Notes: generated from the sequence alone by a model not told the origin. A DNA stretch of 25,600 bases from JALZCH01 sp036400075 (GCA_036400075.1 DASWLV010000202.1:1-25600), one strand, 5' to 3'. Shown: positions 1 to 8,584, counted from the first letter of the stretch. Translations and numbers: made by a program.

Positions 1-47
1 CTTTCGGTTAAATCAAACAATTTAATAATAAATAGAGGTTAGAAAAA

Positions 48-1640
48 ATGGCTCTCAGCCGTCGTAAAAAAGTTATTATTGGCGTTTCCGCACTCACTTT
101 ACTGGTGCTGATTATCGGATTTAGCGTTTACGCACGACGCAGCGACACCCCTGAAGTGACGACCGTTAAAGTCGAAACGCGCCGCGAATTGAAATCTACC
201 GTTACAGCTTCGGGCGAAGTTCGACCGGTTCAATACATTAATTTGACCAGCGAGGTTCAAGGGCGAATCGTGGATATTTTCGTCAAAGAAGGCGATACGG
301 TTACCAAAGGTCAGCCGCTGGTGAAATTAGACCCGACGCAGCTCGAATCGAGCAAAGACGCACAGCTTGCCGCTTTGCAAACCGCGCAGAGCGATATTCA
401 GGTTTCGCAGTCGCAAATAACAGCCGCGCAAAATCAGCTCGCGCAAAATCAGCAGGCTTACAACGCGGCGCTCGCTTCGGTTGATTCGGCGCGTGAAGCC
501 GTCAACTCCGCTCGCCAGCGCGCGATTGCAATTCAAACCGAAATTGATCGCGCGCAAGTTGAAGTCAATGCGGCTCAGCGCGAATTAAAGCGCGTTGCGG
601 ATTTGCTCGAATCCGGCGTCGTTTCGCGTCTCGAATATGATACGGCGAAAGACCGCGTGGAAAATTCGCAGGTTTCTTTAAGAACCGCGCGCGCTAATCT
701 TGAAACACAGCGCGCTGCTGTACGCGAAGCAGAGGTTCGCGTCAATGAATCGTCGGCGCGGGCGAAACAATCACAGGTCGGTATCCGCGAAGGTCAGCGC
801 GCGGTCGAATCCGCAAATTTGAGCGTTCGTTCTTCGCAATCGCGCGCCAATCAGCAAGCCGCTTTGCTGCGTGGGCAAACCAGCCAGCGCGACAAAACTC
901 TGCAAGTTGCGCCGATTAACGGAGTCGTGGCGGAAATTCCGTCCAAAGCCGGAACGTTTGCAACCGCCGGGCTTTCCACGACTGCGCTGATGACGATTGC
1001 CGATATGTCTTCGATTAACATCGAAGTCAAAGTTGACGAAACCGAGATTGATAAAGTTGAGGTCGGGCAAAAAGCGAAAATCAAGATTGACGCTTTTGGC
1101 GAACGCGAAATCGAAGGCGAAGTTTCGCAAAAAACGCCGCTCGCTCTCGGCAAATCACAAACTACCGGCGGGCTTTCGACCAATATTAACGTTCAGGAAG
1201 CGAAGGAATTTCGCGTGGTCGTTAATCTGAAGAATCTGCCGAACGATTTGCACGAAAGTTTGCGACCGGGAATGTCCGCTACGGCGACAATCACGACGAA
1301 AACCGCCGCCGACACGCTCGCCGTGCCTTTGCAGGCGATTGTTGACAAACAACCGCCGACACCCACGCCTAATGCCGACGGCTCGCAGGCGCAAGCGCCG
1401 CAAAATCCCGCGGAAAAGCCGAAACCGATCAAAGGCGTATATCTTTTGGACGAAGGCAAGGCGAAATTTGTCGAAGTGACGACCGGAATCACTGGCGAAT
1501 CTGATATTCAGATCACGAGCGGGCTTTCAGCCGGAGTAGAAGTTATTACCGGACCAAGCCGCGTGCTGAAAACTCTAAAAGACGGCGATCCGATTAAGAA
1601 ACAAACCAAGCCTGCGGGCGGAGAAAACGCTAATAAGTAG
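48..1640 (+). CDS. HlyD/MacA-family periplasmic adaptor subunit of an ABC export system
   Basis: This 530-residue protein is a membrane-anchored adaptor that would link an inner-membrane ABC exporter to an outer-membrane channel. A membrane anchor lies at about residues 9-28. It is followed by a first half of a barrel-sandwich (lipoyl-like) domain near 55-95, with the motif VQGRIVDIFVKEGDTVTKGQ. A long Ala/Gln/Arg-rich coiled-coil hairpin covers about 100-285. The second barrel half then appears (APINGVVAEIPSKAGTF), followed by beta-barrel and membrane-proximal domains. A Pro/Gln-rich insert near 430-460 is low complexity and probably a flexible loop. The ATG has an AGAGG ribosome-binding site a short distance upstream. 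The ABC ATPase gene follows 83 bp later, matching a MacA-MacB type pair. The exported substrate cannot be deduced. The family assignment is secure; the name macA would be too specific. Confidence 0.92.
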   Translation: MALSRRKKVIIGVSALTLLVLIIGFSVYARRSDTPEVTTVKVETRRELKSTVTASGEVRPVQYINLTSEVQGRIVDIFVKEGDTVTKGQPLVKLDPTQLESSKDAQLAALQTAQSDIQVSQSQITAAQNQLAQNQQAYNAALASVDSAREAVNSARQRAIAIQTEIDRAQVEVNAAQRELKRVADLLESGVVSRLEYDTAKDRVENSQVSLRTARANLETQRAAVREAEVRVNESSARAKQSQVGIREGQRAVESANLSVRSSQSRANQQAALLRGQTSQRDKTLQVAPINGVVAEIPSKAGTFATAGLSTTALMTIADMSSINIEVKVDETEIDKVEVGQKAKIKIDAFGEREIEGEVSQKTPLALGKSQTTGGLSTNINVQEAKEFRVVVNLKNLPNDLHESLRPGMSATATITTKTAADTLAVPLQAIVDKQPPTPTPNADGSQAQAPQNPAEKPKPIKGVYLLDEGKAKFVEVTTGITGESDIQITSGLSAGVEVITGPSRVLKTLKDGDPIKKQTKPAGGENANK

Positions 1641-1718
1641 GTAGAAGATAGAATGTAGTAGGTAGTAGAAAACGAAAATGCTGCCTACTATCTCCTACCT
1701 TCTGCCTCCTATCTACTG
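1636..1718. repeat. Imperfect inverted repeat built from GTAG-like words
   Basis: The gap between the adaptor and ATPase genes is almost entirely an imperfect inverted repeat. The left arm (about 1636-1668) consists of words such as GTAGGTAGAAGATAG, and the right arm (about 1682-1718) is roughly its reverse complement. The left arm includes the stop codon of the adaptor gene, and the right arm ends about 6 bp before the ATPase start. It could act as an mRNA stability or attenuation hairpin inside the operon. It belongs to the same style of low-complexity inverted repeat seen at 19776-19847 and 20794-20891. Confidence 0.7.
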
Positions 1719-1723
1719 ATACA

Positions 1724-2485
1724 ATGAATTTAGCTGTGGCGGAAATAGAAAAAATCGAACAAGCGGTTAAGACAACCACAAACGGCAAGGCGAAAAACGG
1801 AACGGCGCTGATCGGAATGCACGGCATCTGGAAAACTTACCAGATGGGTTCTGAGCAAGTTCACGCTTTGAGCGGCGTATCGTTTGAAGTTCAAAAGGGC
1901 GAATATCTCGCCATCATCGGTCCGTCGGGTTCGGGAAAATCAACTTTGATGAACCTGATCGGATGTCTCGACACGCCGACGCAAGGCGAATATTGGATTA
2001 ACGGCAAGCTCGTTTCGGAAATGGACGATGACGCTTTGGCGAAAATCCGCAACAAAGAAATCGGTTTCGTTTTCCAAACGTTTAACCTGCTCGCTCGCGC
2101 CACGGCGCTGCACAACGTCGAATTGCCTTTGATTTACGCCGGAATGCGCTCATCCGAGCGGCACGAAAAAGCTCAAGCCGCGCTCGCTTCGGTCGAGCTT
2201 GGCGACCGCGTGCATCACCGCCCGAACGAGCTTTCAGGCGGTCAACGCCAGCGCGTCGCAATTGCTCGCGCGCTTGTTAATCATCCTTCGATTTTGCTTG
2301 CGGATGAACCTACCGGCGCTCTGGACTCGAAAACGAGCTACGAGATTATGAACCTTTTCGAGAAGCTGCACGCCGAAGGCAACACGATTATCGTCGTCAC
2401 GCACGAACACGACATCGCCGAACGCGCGCATCGCGTGATTACGATCCGTGACGGGCAAATCGAAAAAGACGAGCGAATCAAATAA
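1724..2485 (+). CDS. ABC transporter ATP-binding protein, MacB/LolD type
   Basis: The 253-residue product is a complete ABC nucleotide-binding domain of the MacB/LolD/FtsE class, which powers substrate extrusion or mechanotransmission at the inner membrane. Visible motifs are Walker A (GPSGSGKST, residues 66-74), the Q-loop Gln in GFVFQTFNLL (about 118), the LSGGQRQRVAIARAL signature, Walker B LLADEPTGALD and the switch His in VVTHEHD. About 30 poorly conserved residues precede the domain; an alternative start at Met32 would remove them, but the first ATG is kept because it follows the upstream gene closely. It should form a complex with the adaptor encoded just upstream. No FtsX/MacB-type permease gene lies downstream, so the permease is either left of this window or elsewhere. 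A strong terminator follows. Confidence 0.93.
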   Translation: MNLAVAEIEKIEQAVKTTTNGKAKNGTALIGMHGIWKTYQMGSEQVHALSGVSFEVQKGEYLAIIGPSGSGKSTLMNLIGCLDTPTQGEYWINGKLVSEMDDDALAKIRNKEIGFVFQTFNLLARATALHNVELPLIYAGMRSSERHEKAQAALASVELGDRVHHRPNELSGGQRQRVAIARALVNHPSILLADEPTGALDSKTSYEIMNLFEKLHAEGNTIIVVTHEHDIAERAHRVITIRDGQIEKDERIK

Positions 2486-2489
2486 AAAC

Positions 2490-2559
2490 CGAAAGTAATT
2501 TCAACACGAAAAAGCGCCTCTCGAAGTATTTTTTGAGCGGCGCTTTTTTGTTACTTTCG
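2490..2559 (+). terminator. Rho-independent terminator after the ABC ATPase gene
   Basis: A core stem with arms AAAAAGCGCC and GGCGCTTTTT (2509-2549) is extended by three further pairs (CTC/GAG). It is nested inside an outer 9-bp match of CGAAAGTAA (2490-2498) with TTACTTTCG (2551-2559). The 3' arm ends in a T-run. It begins a few bases after the ATPase stop and closes the adaptor-ATPase operon. Confidence 0.85.
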
Positions 2560-2594
2560 CCGGTTATTTTCCGCTTTAAAAGCGAGGTATAAAA

Positions 2595-3296
2595 ATGATT
2601 GAAAACTTGCCCGATTATATAAATTTGATTTTTGCCGCTGCGACTTTCACCACTGTAGGAATTTTTATTCTCGCCGCGCGAAAAACAGATTCGAGCCGAG
2701 CGCTGGTTCCGGTTCTTTCGGTAACGCTTTTGATTCTTCTCACCGTTTACGCCGTTTCGAGCCTGAACGGTTTTTTTCTGGTCACAAACACGCTGCCGCC
2801 CCGATTCATTCTCGCGCCGCTTCCGACAACTTTGATTTTGCTCGCCATTGTTTTCTTTTTTGCCCGAAACTCACTTTCAATTTCCGCTTTGCAAACGCTG
2901 ACTCTGCTGCACATCGCTCGCCTTCCGGTTGAGATTTGTCTGCATTTGTTATATCAAAACGGGCAAATCCCGCAATTGATGACTTTTGAAGGGCGCAATT
3001 TTGATATTCTTTCAGGTTTGACGGCTCCTTTAGTCGCGTTTTGGGCTTTTCGCGGCGGGAAAATTAATAAACCTTTGCTCATCGTGTGGAATTTGCTGGC
3101 GCTCAGTTTGCTGATAAACATCGTCGCGCACGCGATTTTGTCGCTCGAAACGCCGTTTCAGCAATTAGCTTTTGAACAACCGAACCGCGCTGTTTTATAT
3201 TTCCCGTTTATTTGGCTGCCAGCGATTGTCGTCCCCGTTGTTTTCGTCAGCCACATTTGGAGCCTTTGGCAGCTTTTTCGCGGCTCGTCTAAATAA
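2595..3296 (+). CDS. Polytopic integral membrane protein of unknown function
   Basis: The 233-residue protein is very hydrophobic, with about six or seven predicted transmembrane segments (roughly residues 8-27, 37-57, 73-91, 97-115, 140-155, 163-185 and 206-228). I see no recognisable catalytic motif, and it is not an FtsX-type permease because it lacks the large periplasmic domain and is far too short. The start is supported by a GAGG ribosome-binding site 7 bp upstream of the ATG. The stop is 6 bp before the alpha/beta hydrolase gene, so the two are very likely co-transcribed and may act together. The gene follows a strong terminator, so it should have its own promoter. I do not recognise the family. 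Confidence 0.85.
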   Translation: MIENLPDYINLIFAAATFTTVGIFILAARKTDSSRALVPVLSVTLLILLTVYAVSSLNGFFLVTNTLPPRFILAPLPTTLILLAIVFFFARNSLSISALQTLTLLHIARLPVEICLHLLYQNGQIPQLMTFEGRNFDILSGLTAPLVAFWAFRGGKINKPLLIVWNLLALSLLINIVAHAILSLETPFQQLAFEQPNRAVLYFPFIWLPAIVVPVVFVSHIWSLWQLFRGSSK

Positions 3297-3302
3297 ATAA
3301 TA

Positions 3303-4187
3303 ATGAAAACATCAAATTTTAAAACCGTTTCTGCCCGGCAAATTCTCGAAAAATGGATTGATTATTTTGTCGAAAAATCTTCGCTCCCATACGCAAAGCT
3401 GGATGTTGCGACTTCTTTCGGCACGACCCGCTTGCTCGCCGTCAATCACGAAAATAAAAATTTAAAGCCGATCTTATTTTTACCCGGAGCCAGAACTTGC
3501 GGCATATTTTGGGATTTAAACGATCATTTGCATTTGTTGGGTGACAATTACCGAATTTATTTGCTGGATGTTATCGGTCAGCCTTCTTTAAGTAGCGGCA
3601 ATTGCCCGGACATAAAAGGCGACGGCTATGGCGTCTGGCTCAAAGAAGTCTGCGACGAAATCGGTTTTAAGAAAGGAATTTGCGTCGGCGCATCGTTCGG
3701 CGGCGAGCTTATCTTCAAACTGGCGGCAATTGAACCGTCGTTGATCGAAAAAGCCGTTTTGATGAATCCAATCGGGCTTTCATTTATCAGCCTCTCGCCG
3801 CGCACCCTTTACTATACTTTGCTGCCGATTCGTTCGCCTGCGCGGAAAAATATCAGAAAGTTTTTCGAGAAAATCGTTTTTACGCTGGAAGAAAGACTCG
3901 ATGATGAAAAGTTTGAAATGTTGATTGATTACACGGAAAATGTTCTTAAAAACTTTGATTCTCAAGCGCAAAATCCGATCAAGCTCGGCGATGCTGAAAT
4001 CAAAAAACTTCAAGCCGAAACATATTTAATCGTCGGCGCAAAAGACGGACTGATTCCGCAGCATAAAACCGTTGAACGAGCGAGAAAGATTTTGCCGAAC
4101 TTGAAAGATGTGACCGTTTTCCCAAACATCGGTCACGGAATCGAAACGCAAACTGCCGCGATTTTGAAATTGAGAGAGATTCTGTAA
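3303..4187 (+). CDS. Alpha/beta-hydrolase fold protein
   Basis: This 294-residue protein has the layout of a soluble alpha/beta hydrolase. An oxyanion-region strand-loop (LFLPGARTCGIFW) lies near residues 58-70. The nucleophile elbow is GASFGG with Ser131. The acid is probably Asp248 in VGAKDGLIP and the general base His278 in IGHGIE. A lid region lies between about 160 and 225. No signal peptide is visible, so it should act in the cytoplasm. Such proteins cleave esters, amides or C-C bonds, or serve as haloperoxidase or dehalogenase relatives; the substrate cannot be predicted here. It is coupled to the upstream membrane protein with a 6-bp gap. There is no clear ribosome-binding site, which fits translational coupling. 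Confidence 0.88.
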   Translation: MKTSNFKTVSARQILEKWIDYFVEKSSLPYAKLDVATSFGTTRLLAVNHENKNLKPILFLPGARTCGIFWDLNDHLHLLGDNYRIYLLDVIGQPSLSSGNCPDIKGDGYGVWLKEVCDEIGFKKGICVGASFGGELIFKLAAIEPSLIEKAVLMNPIGLSFISLSPRTLYYTLLPIRSPARKNIRKFFEKIVFTLEERLDDEKFEMLIDYTENVLKNFDSQAQNPIKLGDAEIKKLQAETYLIVGAKDGLIPQHKTVERARKILPNLKDVTVFPNIGHGIETQTAAILKLREIL

Positions 4188-4253
4188 AACCCGCATTAAT
4201 TATTTAAAAACGAATAATGACGTTTTAGAGCGAATTAACATTGCATGTCCGCG

Positions 4254-4319
4254 TCAGTACCGCGAACAGTAGTGAGCGGGTCAATTAACAAACCCGCTCA
4301 CTACCGTTCGCGGTACTGA
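4254..4319. repeat. REP-like palindrome, 28-bp arms with one mismatch
   Basis: The left arm 4254-4281 and right arm 4292-4319 are reverse complements with a single mismatch and a 10-base loop. The arms carry the core CAGTACCGCGAAC followed by AGTGAGCGGGT. The sequence looks like a dispersed REP/MITE-type palindrome rather than a terminator, since no T-run follows. Whether further copies exist cannot be checked here. Confidence 0.75.
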
Positions 4320-4380
4320 TTGATGCCTGACTTAACCATTCACTGATTCCAGAACCGCTCTAATGATTCCCAATTCCGAA

Positions 4381-4433
4381 TCAGGGATAGCAGGTCGAAA
4401 TGTTATCGCAACATTTCGACCTGCTGTTTCTGA
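4381..4433. repeat. Perfect 16-bp hairpin with outer 4-bp match
   Basis: AGCAGGTCGAAATGTT (4389-4404) and its exact reverse complement (4410-4425) flank a 5-base loop. An outer TCAG/CTGA pair extends the stem. No T-run follows, so it is more likely a repeat or RNA-processing hairpin than an intrinsic terminator. Confidence 0.75.
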
Positions 4434-4554
4434 GATTATTTCAACGCCTTTTGTGAGTTTGCATTGAATAACCTCAAGCGGCGGGCGGGGCGAAAGTGTT
4501 CAAAAACTTTATGCTCGGCGCGTAAAAGAATTCGCCGCCGCAGAATAAATAAGA

Positions 4555-4670
4555 TTTTTATCACAGATGGACACAGATAAAAGACGGATGTTTTTTTGAT
4601 AAAGCAGATTTGATTTCTTCATCTTTGATTTATCCTTTTTTTAAATCCGTGTTTATCTGTGGTTATTTTT
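4555..4670. repeat. Inverted pair of CACAGAT-type dispersed repeats
   Basis: The left copy (about 4555-4589) contains ATCACAGATGGACACAGATA. The right copy (about 4643-4670) read in reverse has AACCACAGATAAACACGGAT. The two form an imperfect inverted repeat around an AT-rich spacer. The CACAGA word style resembles the repeats at 10890-11007 and 23871-23938, though the sequence is a different subtype. Confidence 0.6.
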
Positions 4671-4766
4671 AACGGTTTATTTTGCACGACTACTTACTTT
4701 TCTTTTCAGAAATTAATCTTTTCTGAAGTTATATGTAACTTTTGCTTAAAACATTACAGATTACTT

Positions 4767-5186
4767 TTATGACCTTAAAATATTGAGAGCGGCGGTGATA
4801 ATCGGATGCAAAGAGGCGATTCCTTCTTTCGATCTGAAATCTTTTTCGGGGGCGGCTCTTGACAGTGAAACACCCAGGACGCCGACGACGTTTTTAATTT
4901 TTTCTTCCAGAGCCTCGCGTTCTTGATTGGCTTTTTCTTTTGCCTGTTGCACGGCGTCGGATTTTTGTGTTAGACGGATAATTTCTTCTTTGAGCGTTTG
5001 TTCGTTTTGCTGCGCCGGCAGCCTGCCAAAGTAATATCCGATAATAACGAATATAATCGGCTCAAGCCGCGTCACCAATGTGACGTCGCTCAAAGGTCTG
5101 AGCCAGCCTAGCAGCGCCGCCGCGTAAAAGACGACAAAAATCAGCGTAAGGACAATCATCATCCAATTTCTTATTGCACCGGTCAT
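4767..5186 (-). CDS. Small membrane protein with C-terminal coiled coil, function unknown
   Basis: From the ATG at 5186 the product is 139 residues. It has two hydrophobic segments (about residues 10-31 and 42-58, the second ending in GYYFGRLPA). A charged Glu/Lys/Gln-rich stretch follows (about 62-97), typical of a coiled coil, then a short mixed tail ending HPIITAALNILRS. The reading frame stays open upstream to a TTG at 5264, but those 26 residues look non-conserved, so I prefer the ATG; no clear ribosome-binding site decides it. The gene is divergent from the sigma factor, and the shared region contains an element that is also found upstream of the lanthipeptide-like precursor at 10.5 kb. 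I do not recognise the family; holin-like or signalling-scaffold roles are only guesses. Confidence 0.7.
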   Translation of the reverse strand: MTGAIRNWMMIVLTLIFVVFYAAALLGWLRPLSDVTLVTRLEPIIFVIIGYYFGRLPAQQNEQTLKEEIIRLTQKSDAVQQAKEKANQEREALEEKIKNVVGVLGVSLSRAAPEKDFRSKEGIASLHPIITAALNILRS

Positions 5187-5330
5187 ATTTTTGCTCGAAT
5201 AAGCCGCTGACGTCTTGCAAATTAGCAAATACCGCGATATAAATACCTGCACATCACGGGGCAAATCAAAAAAACAACTTATGATTGAAGATGCGAATTT
5301 TCAATCCGGCTTATTTGTCTCTCTAATATG

Positions 5331-5402
5331 TAACGCCCCGATTTGATTTAAAAACTATCAAGCGAAGCAGAATTTTTTTTGACAAATTTGCGGCATTGAC
5401 TT
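5331..5402 (-). promoter_or_regulatory. Putative regulatory element, copy A (matches 10540-10600)
   Basis: On the + strand this reads TAACGCCCC, 15 variable bases, then CTATCA and GC. After that come a T8 tract, ACAA and TTGACTT. Copy B at 10540-10600 has the same parts in the same order and orientation; the first 33 positions match at 24 without gaps. Read on the minus strand, an A-tract precedes TGATAG, and 15 bases later comes GGGGCGTTA, which could be a promoter for an alternative sigma factor or an operator. It sits between the divergent small membrane gene and sigma factor gene, so either could be its target. The minus direction is favoured because copy B only has a gene on that side. 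Confidence 0.45.
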
Positions 5403-5442
5403 TTTTTAAATCAAAAACCGTTCGGAAACCGAAATTTGCGAT

Positions 5443-6015
5443 ATGGCTTGCACCTCGGAAATCACGTCTCTGCTGATAGATTGGAGCCAGGGAGATCGGG
5501 TGGCGCTGGAAAAGCTGCTGCCTCTGGTCGAAAATGAATTACACCGTCTCGCGCACTATCAAATGCGGCGGCTCAAGCCCGGTAACACCTTTCAAACCAC
5601 GGCTTTAATCAATGAAACGTATCTTCGTTTGATTAACCAAAATCGGGTTCACTGGCAAAATCGAGCGCATTTTTTCGGGATCGCGGCAAAACTTATGCGG
5701 CGGATTTTACTTAACTACGTGCGCGACCAGAAACGCCAGAAACGCGGCGGCGAATTTACCGTCAAGGTGTCGCTTTCCGAAGCGGCGGTTATTTCGGCGG
5801 AAAAAAACGACGAGCTGCTGGCTATTGACGAAGCGCTCTACAGATTAGCGGAAATAGACGAACGCAAGTGCAAAGTCGTCGAGCTGAGATTTTTCGGCGG
5901 GCTGAGCATCGAGGAAACTGCGGAAGTCTTGAAAATCTCTCCGGCTACGGCAGCCCGTGATTGGAATATGGCGAGGGCTTGGCTTGCCCGCGAAATCGGG
6001 AATGGAAACAAATAA
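5443..6015 (+). CDS. ECF-like RNA polymerase sigma factor (acidobacterial/planctomycete type)
   Basis: The 190-residue protein has sigma region 2 at about residues 20-100, with QTTALINETYLRL, HFFGIAAKLMRRILLNYVR and a basic run RDQKRQKRGG. Region 4 lies at about 125-185, containing VVELRFFGGLSIEETAEVL and a helix-turn-helix ending SPATAARDWNMARAWL. This is the pattern of the ECF-like group common in Acidobacteria and Planctomycetes, usually encoded beside a Ser/Thr kinase. Here the kinase start codon lies 14 bp inside this gene's 3' end, so the two are translationally coupled. No anti-sigma factor gene is present, so the kinase may control its activity. No strong ribosome-binding site precedes the ATG. 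Its regulon is unknown, but the neighbouring RiPP-like genes are candidates. Confidence 0.93.
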   Translation: MACTSEITSLLIDWSQGDRVALEKLLPLVENELHRLAHYQMRRLKPGNTFQTTALINETYLRLINQNRVHWQNRAHFFGIAAKLMRRILLNYVRDQKRQKRGGEFTVKVSLSEAAVISAEKNDELLAIDEALYRLAEIDERKCKVVELRFFGGLSIEETAEVLKISPATAARDWNMARAWLAREIGNGNK

Positions 6016-8584
6016 CTGGCAACAAATCGAAACTTTTTTTCATTCGGCGCTTAGCCTCAGCGGCGACGAGCGAACCGCGTATCTTTCGCAGGCTTGCGCC
6101 GAAGACAATTCTCTGCGTTGCGAAGTCGAATCGCTGATTGCCGCTTTTGAGGAAAACGGCGAATTTCTCGACGAACCGGCTTTCGATCTCGGAATGAAAG
6201 TAATGGAATCCGATTTGGAAACCGATTTGGAAACTTCTCTGGCGGGGCAGACAATCGGTTCTTACAACATCCTGAGCAAGCTCGGCAAAGGCGGAATGGG
6301 CGAAGTTTATCTCGCGGATGACACACGGCTGAATCGAAAAGTCGCGCTTAAGTTCCTCTCAAAAGCGCTGCTCGGAGATAAATGGGCTAAGCGGCAATTA
6401 ATCAAAGAAGCTCAAGCGGTCGCAATGCTCGATCATCCAAACGTTTGTCCGGTCTATGGAATTGAAGAAATCGGCGAGCATAATTTCATCGTGATGCAAT
6501 ACGTCGAAGGCGAAACTTTGGCGGATTTAGTTCGCCAGCGCCGGCTCACAACAGAACAGGTTTCTTCTCTCGCCAGGCAAATAGCGAGCGCCATCGAAGC
6601 CGCGCACGCGCACGGAATTATTCACCGGGACATCAAAACCGGAAACATTATGGTAACGGCTGGCGGTCAAGCGAAAGTGCTGGATTTCGGACTGGCTAAA
6701 ATCATCGAGCCGCTTCACAAAGCCGAAAACGGCGGAGAAAACGTCAGCCAGTTTTCGCAAAACGGTTTGATAATGGGAACGGTTTCTTATATGTCGCCCG
6801 AACAGTTGAAAGCCGAGAAATTGGATTTCCGAACCGACATTTTCAGCTTCGGAACAGTCCTTTACGAGCTTGCTTCGGGCGAGCATCCTTTTCTGCGAAA
6901 AAGCGACGCCGAAACAATTTCAGCCATCTTAACCAATCAACCCGCGTCAACTCCTAATTTCAATAATAAATCCGCCTCGTCCGGCATCTATCCGGTCGTC
7001 AGAAAATGTCTGGAAAAAAACAAGGAACAAAGATTTCAGTCAGCCAGCGAACTGCTTTTGGAGCTTCAAAATTTACAGGATAAAAAAACGCCCATAATAA
7101 AAAGACGGCTTTTCTTTCCTTTGTTAAGCGCATCTTTAATCATTCTGATTTTGCTCTCAATCGGAGTCCTCCTTTACCAACGCGCAACCGCGCCGCGTTC
7201 GCTGGCGGTACTGCCTTTCGTTAATGAAAGCGGCGACTCCGGTGCCGATTATATCAGCGACGGAATGGCGGAAAGTTTGATCAATAAACTATCCGATTCA
7301 TCTGAATTGCGCGTCAAAGCATTTACGCTCGTTTCTGGTTATAAAGGCGATGTTGATACGGTAACAATCGGACAATCTCTCGCTGTCGAAGCCGTCTTGA
7401 CCGGAAAAATCCGCCGTCAAAACGATCAATTGCGGCTCGAAACAAAATTAATTAATACGGCGGACGGTGCAAAGCTATGGGGCGATGATTTTTTATTAAA
7501 AGAATCCGATGCTCTAAACATTCAAAATAATATTTCCGAAATAGTAATCTCCAGGCTTCAATCTCCGGCAAACAACGATAAGTCAAAACATCTTGCGGCG
7601 AACAAACAAGAAAATCCCGAAGCTTATAAATATTACTTACAAGGGCAGTATTATTGGAAAAAGAGAGACAAAGAAAACATTCAAAAAGCGATAGATGCCT
7701 TTAATCAAGCTGTGGATATTGATCCGAACTACGCGCGAGCATACGCTGGATTAGCTAACGTATATGTCGTGAGAAGTCTAGTCACTTTTAACCCATTGCC
7801 TTCCAGAGAGGCTTCTGTATTAGCTAGAGATTATGCAGAAAAGGCAGTGAGTCTTGATGACAATCTTTCCGAATCACACGCGGCACTCGGAGTTGTTTTG
7901 CAACGATGCGAATGGAACTGGGAAGCAGCGGAAAGAGAGTATTTGCGGGCAATCGAACTCAATCCCGATTATTCTCAAACTTATTATTGGTATTCCAATC
8001 TCCTGTCAGTGACCGGAAGACATGAAGAAGCAATGACTCAAATTTTAAAATTTCAAGAGCTAGAGCCATTTTCTTCGGTTGCAGATATGAACATCGGACG
8101 AGCGTTGTACTACGCTAGGCGATATGACGAGTCCTACGAGCAATTGAATAAAGCCTTAAATAAAGACCCAGATAATATAGGCGCGAAATACATTATCGGA
8201 TTTATCCATCTCCAAAAGGGAAAATACGAAGAGGCTTTAAAAATATTTGAAAAATTGTATGCCTCGGATAAAAAGGATCAAAAATTGTTGGCTACACCTG
8301 CTTTAGCCTTCACTTACGGCAAAATGAACAGAAAGACCAACGCGCTTAGACTGTTAAGCGACTTGGATGAATTTGCAAAGAATGATTATGTTCCGGCGCG
8401 GGAGAGAGCCTTTATTTACCTTGGTCTTAATGATAAAGATACGGCGATTTTCTGGTTGGAAAAATCTTTTCAGGAGCGGTCATCAGTATCTGCGTCTATT
8501 AATGTAGAACCGCTTTTTGACAATTTGCGCGCGGATCCAAGGTTTCAAGCTATCCTTTCAAAAATGAATCTTAAGCCGAATTGA
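6002..8584 (+). CDS. Membrane Ser/Thr protein kinase with TolB-like and TPR domains
   Basis: From the ATG at 6002 (overlapping the sigma gene by 14 bp) the protein has 860 residues. A short N-terminal segment is followed by a complete Hanks-type kinase domain. It has a Gly loop GKGGMGEVY near residues 93-101, catalytic Lys near 117, HRDIKTGNIM near 205-214, DFGLAK near 226-231, and activation-segment GTVSYMSPEQL. One transmembrane helix follows at about 370-393. Outside it are a TolB/FlgO-like module beginning RSLAVLPFVNESGD (about 400-520) and several TPR repeats to the C-terminus (for example QKAIDAFNQAVDIDPNYARA). It probably senses something outside the membrane and phosphorylates cytoplasmic targets. 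Codon use becomes richer in TTA, ATA and AGA in the TPR part from about 7600 on, unlike the kinase half. A longer in-frame start at 5957 is rejected. Confidence 0.92.
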   Translation: METNNWQQIETFFHSALSLSGDERTAYLSQACAEDNSLRCEVESLIAAFEENGEFLDEPAFDLGMKVMESDLETDLETSLAGQTIGSYNILSKLGKGGMGEVYLADDTRLNRKVALKFLSKALLGDKWAKRQLIKEAQAVAMLDHPNVCPVYGIEEIGEHNFIVMQYVEGETLADLVRQRRLTTEQVSSLARQIASAIEAAHAHGIIHRDIKTGNIMVTAGGQAKVLDFGLAKIIEPLHKAENGGENVSQFSQNGLIMGTVSYMSPEQLKAEKLDFRTDIFSFGTVLYELASGEHPFLRKSDAETISAILTNQPASTPNFNNKSASSGIYPVVRKCLEKNKEQRFQSASELLLELQNLQDKKTPIIKRRLFFPLLSASLIILILLSIGVLLYQRATAPRSLAVLPFVNESGDSGADYISDGMAESLINKLSDSSELRVKAFTLVSGYKGDVDTVTIGQSLAVEAVLTGKIRRQNDQLRLETKLINTADGAKLWGDDFLLKESDALNIQNNISEIVISRLQSPANNDKSKHLAANKQENPEAYKYYLQGQYYWKKRDKENIQKAIDAFNQAVDIDPNYARAYAGLANVYVVRSLVTFNPLPSREASVLARDYAEKAVSLDDNLSESHAALGVVLQRCEWNWEAAEREYLRAIELNPDYSQTYYWYSNLLSVTGRHEEAMTQILKFQELEPFSSVADMNIGRALYYARRYDESYEQLNKALNKDPDNIGAKYIIGFIHLQKGKYEEALKIFEKLYASDKKDQKLLATPALAFTYGKMNRKTNALRLLSDLDEFAKNDYVPARERAFIYLGLNDKDTAIFWLEKSFQERSSVSASINVEPLFDNLRADPRFQAILSKMNLKPN

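Larger units (their letters stand above)
4188..4766. other. 579-bp non-coding region with three inverted repeats
   Basis: No open reading frame of note is present between the hydrolase and the small membrane gene, whose 3' ends face each other. The region holds three inverted repeats listed separately (4254-4319, 4381-4433, 4555-4670). It also has a weak 7-bp hairpin (TTCAGAA at 4705-4711 with TTCTGAA at 4721-4727) that lacks a T-tract. No tRNA or obvious ncRNA was seen. Confidence 0.7.

Noticed and set aside
5381..5410. Sigma-70 promoter for the sigma factor gene (TTGACA near 5379)
   Set aside because: TTGACA is clear, but no convincing -10 box lies 16-18 bp downstream, so it was not listed as a feature.
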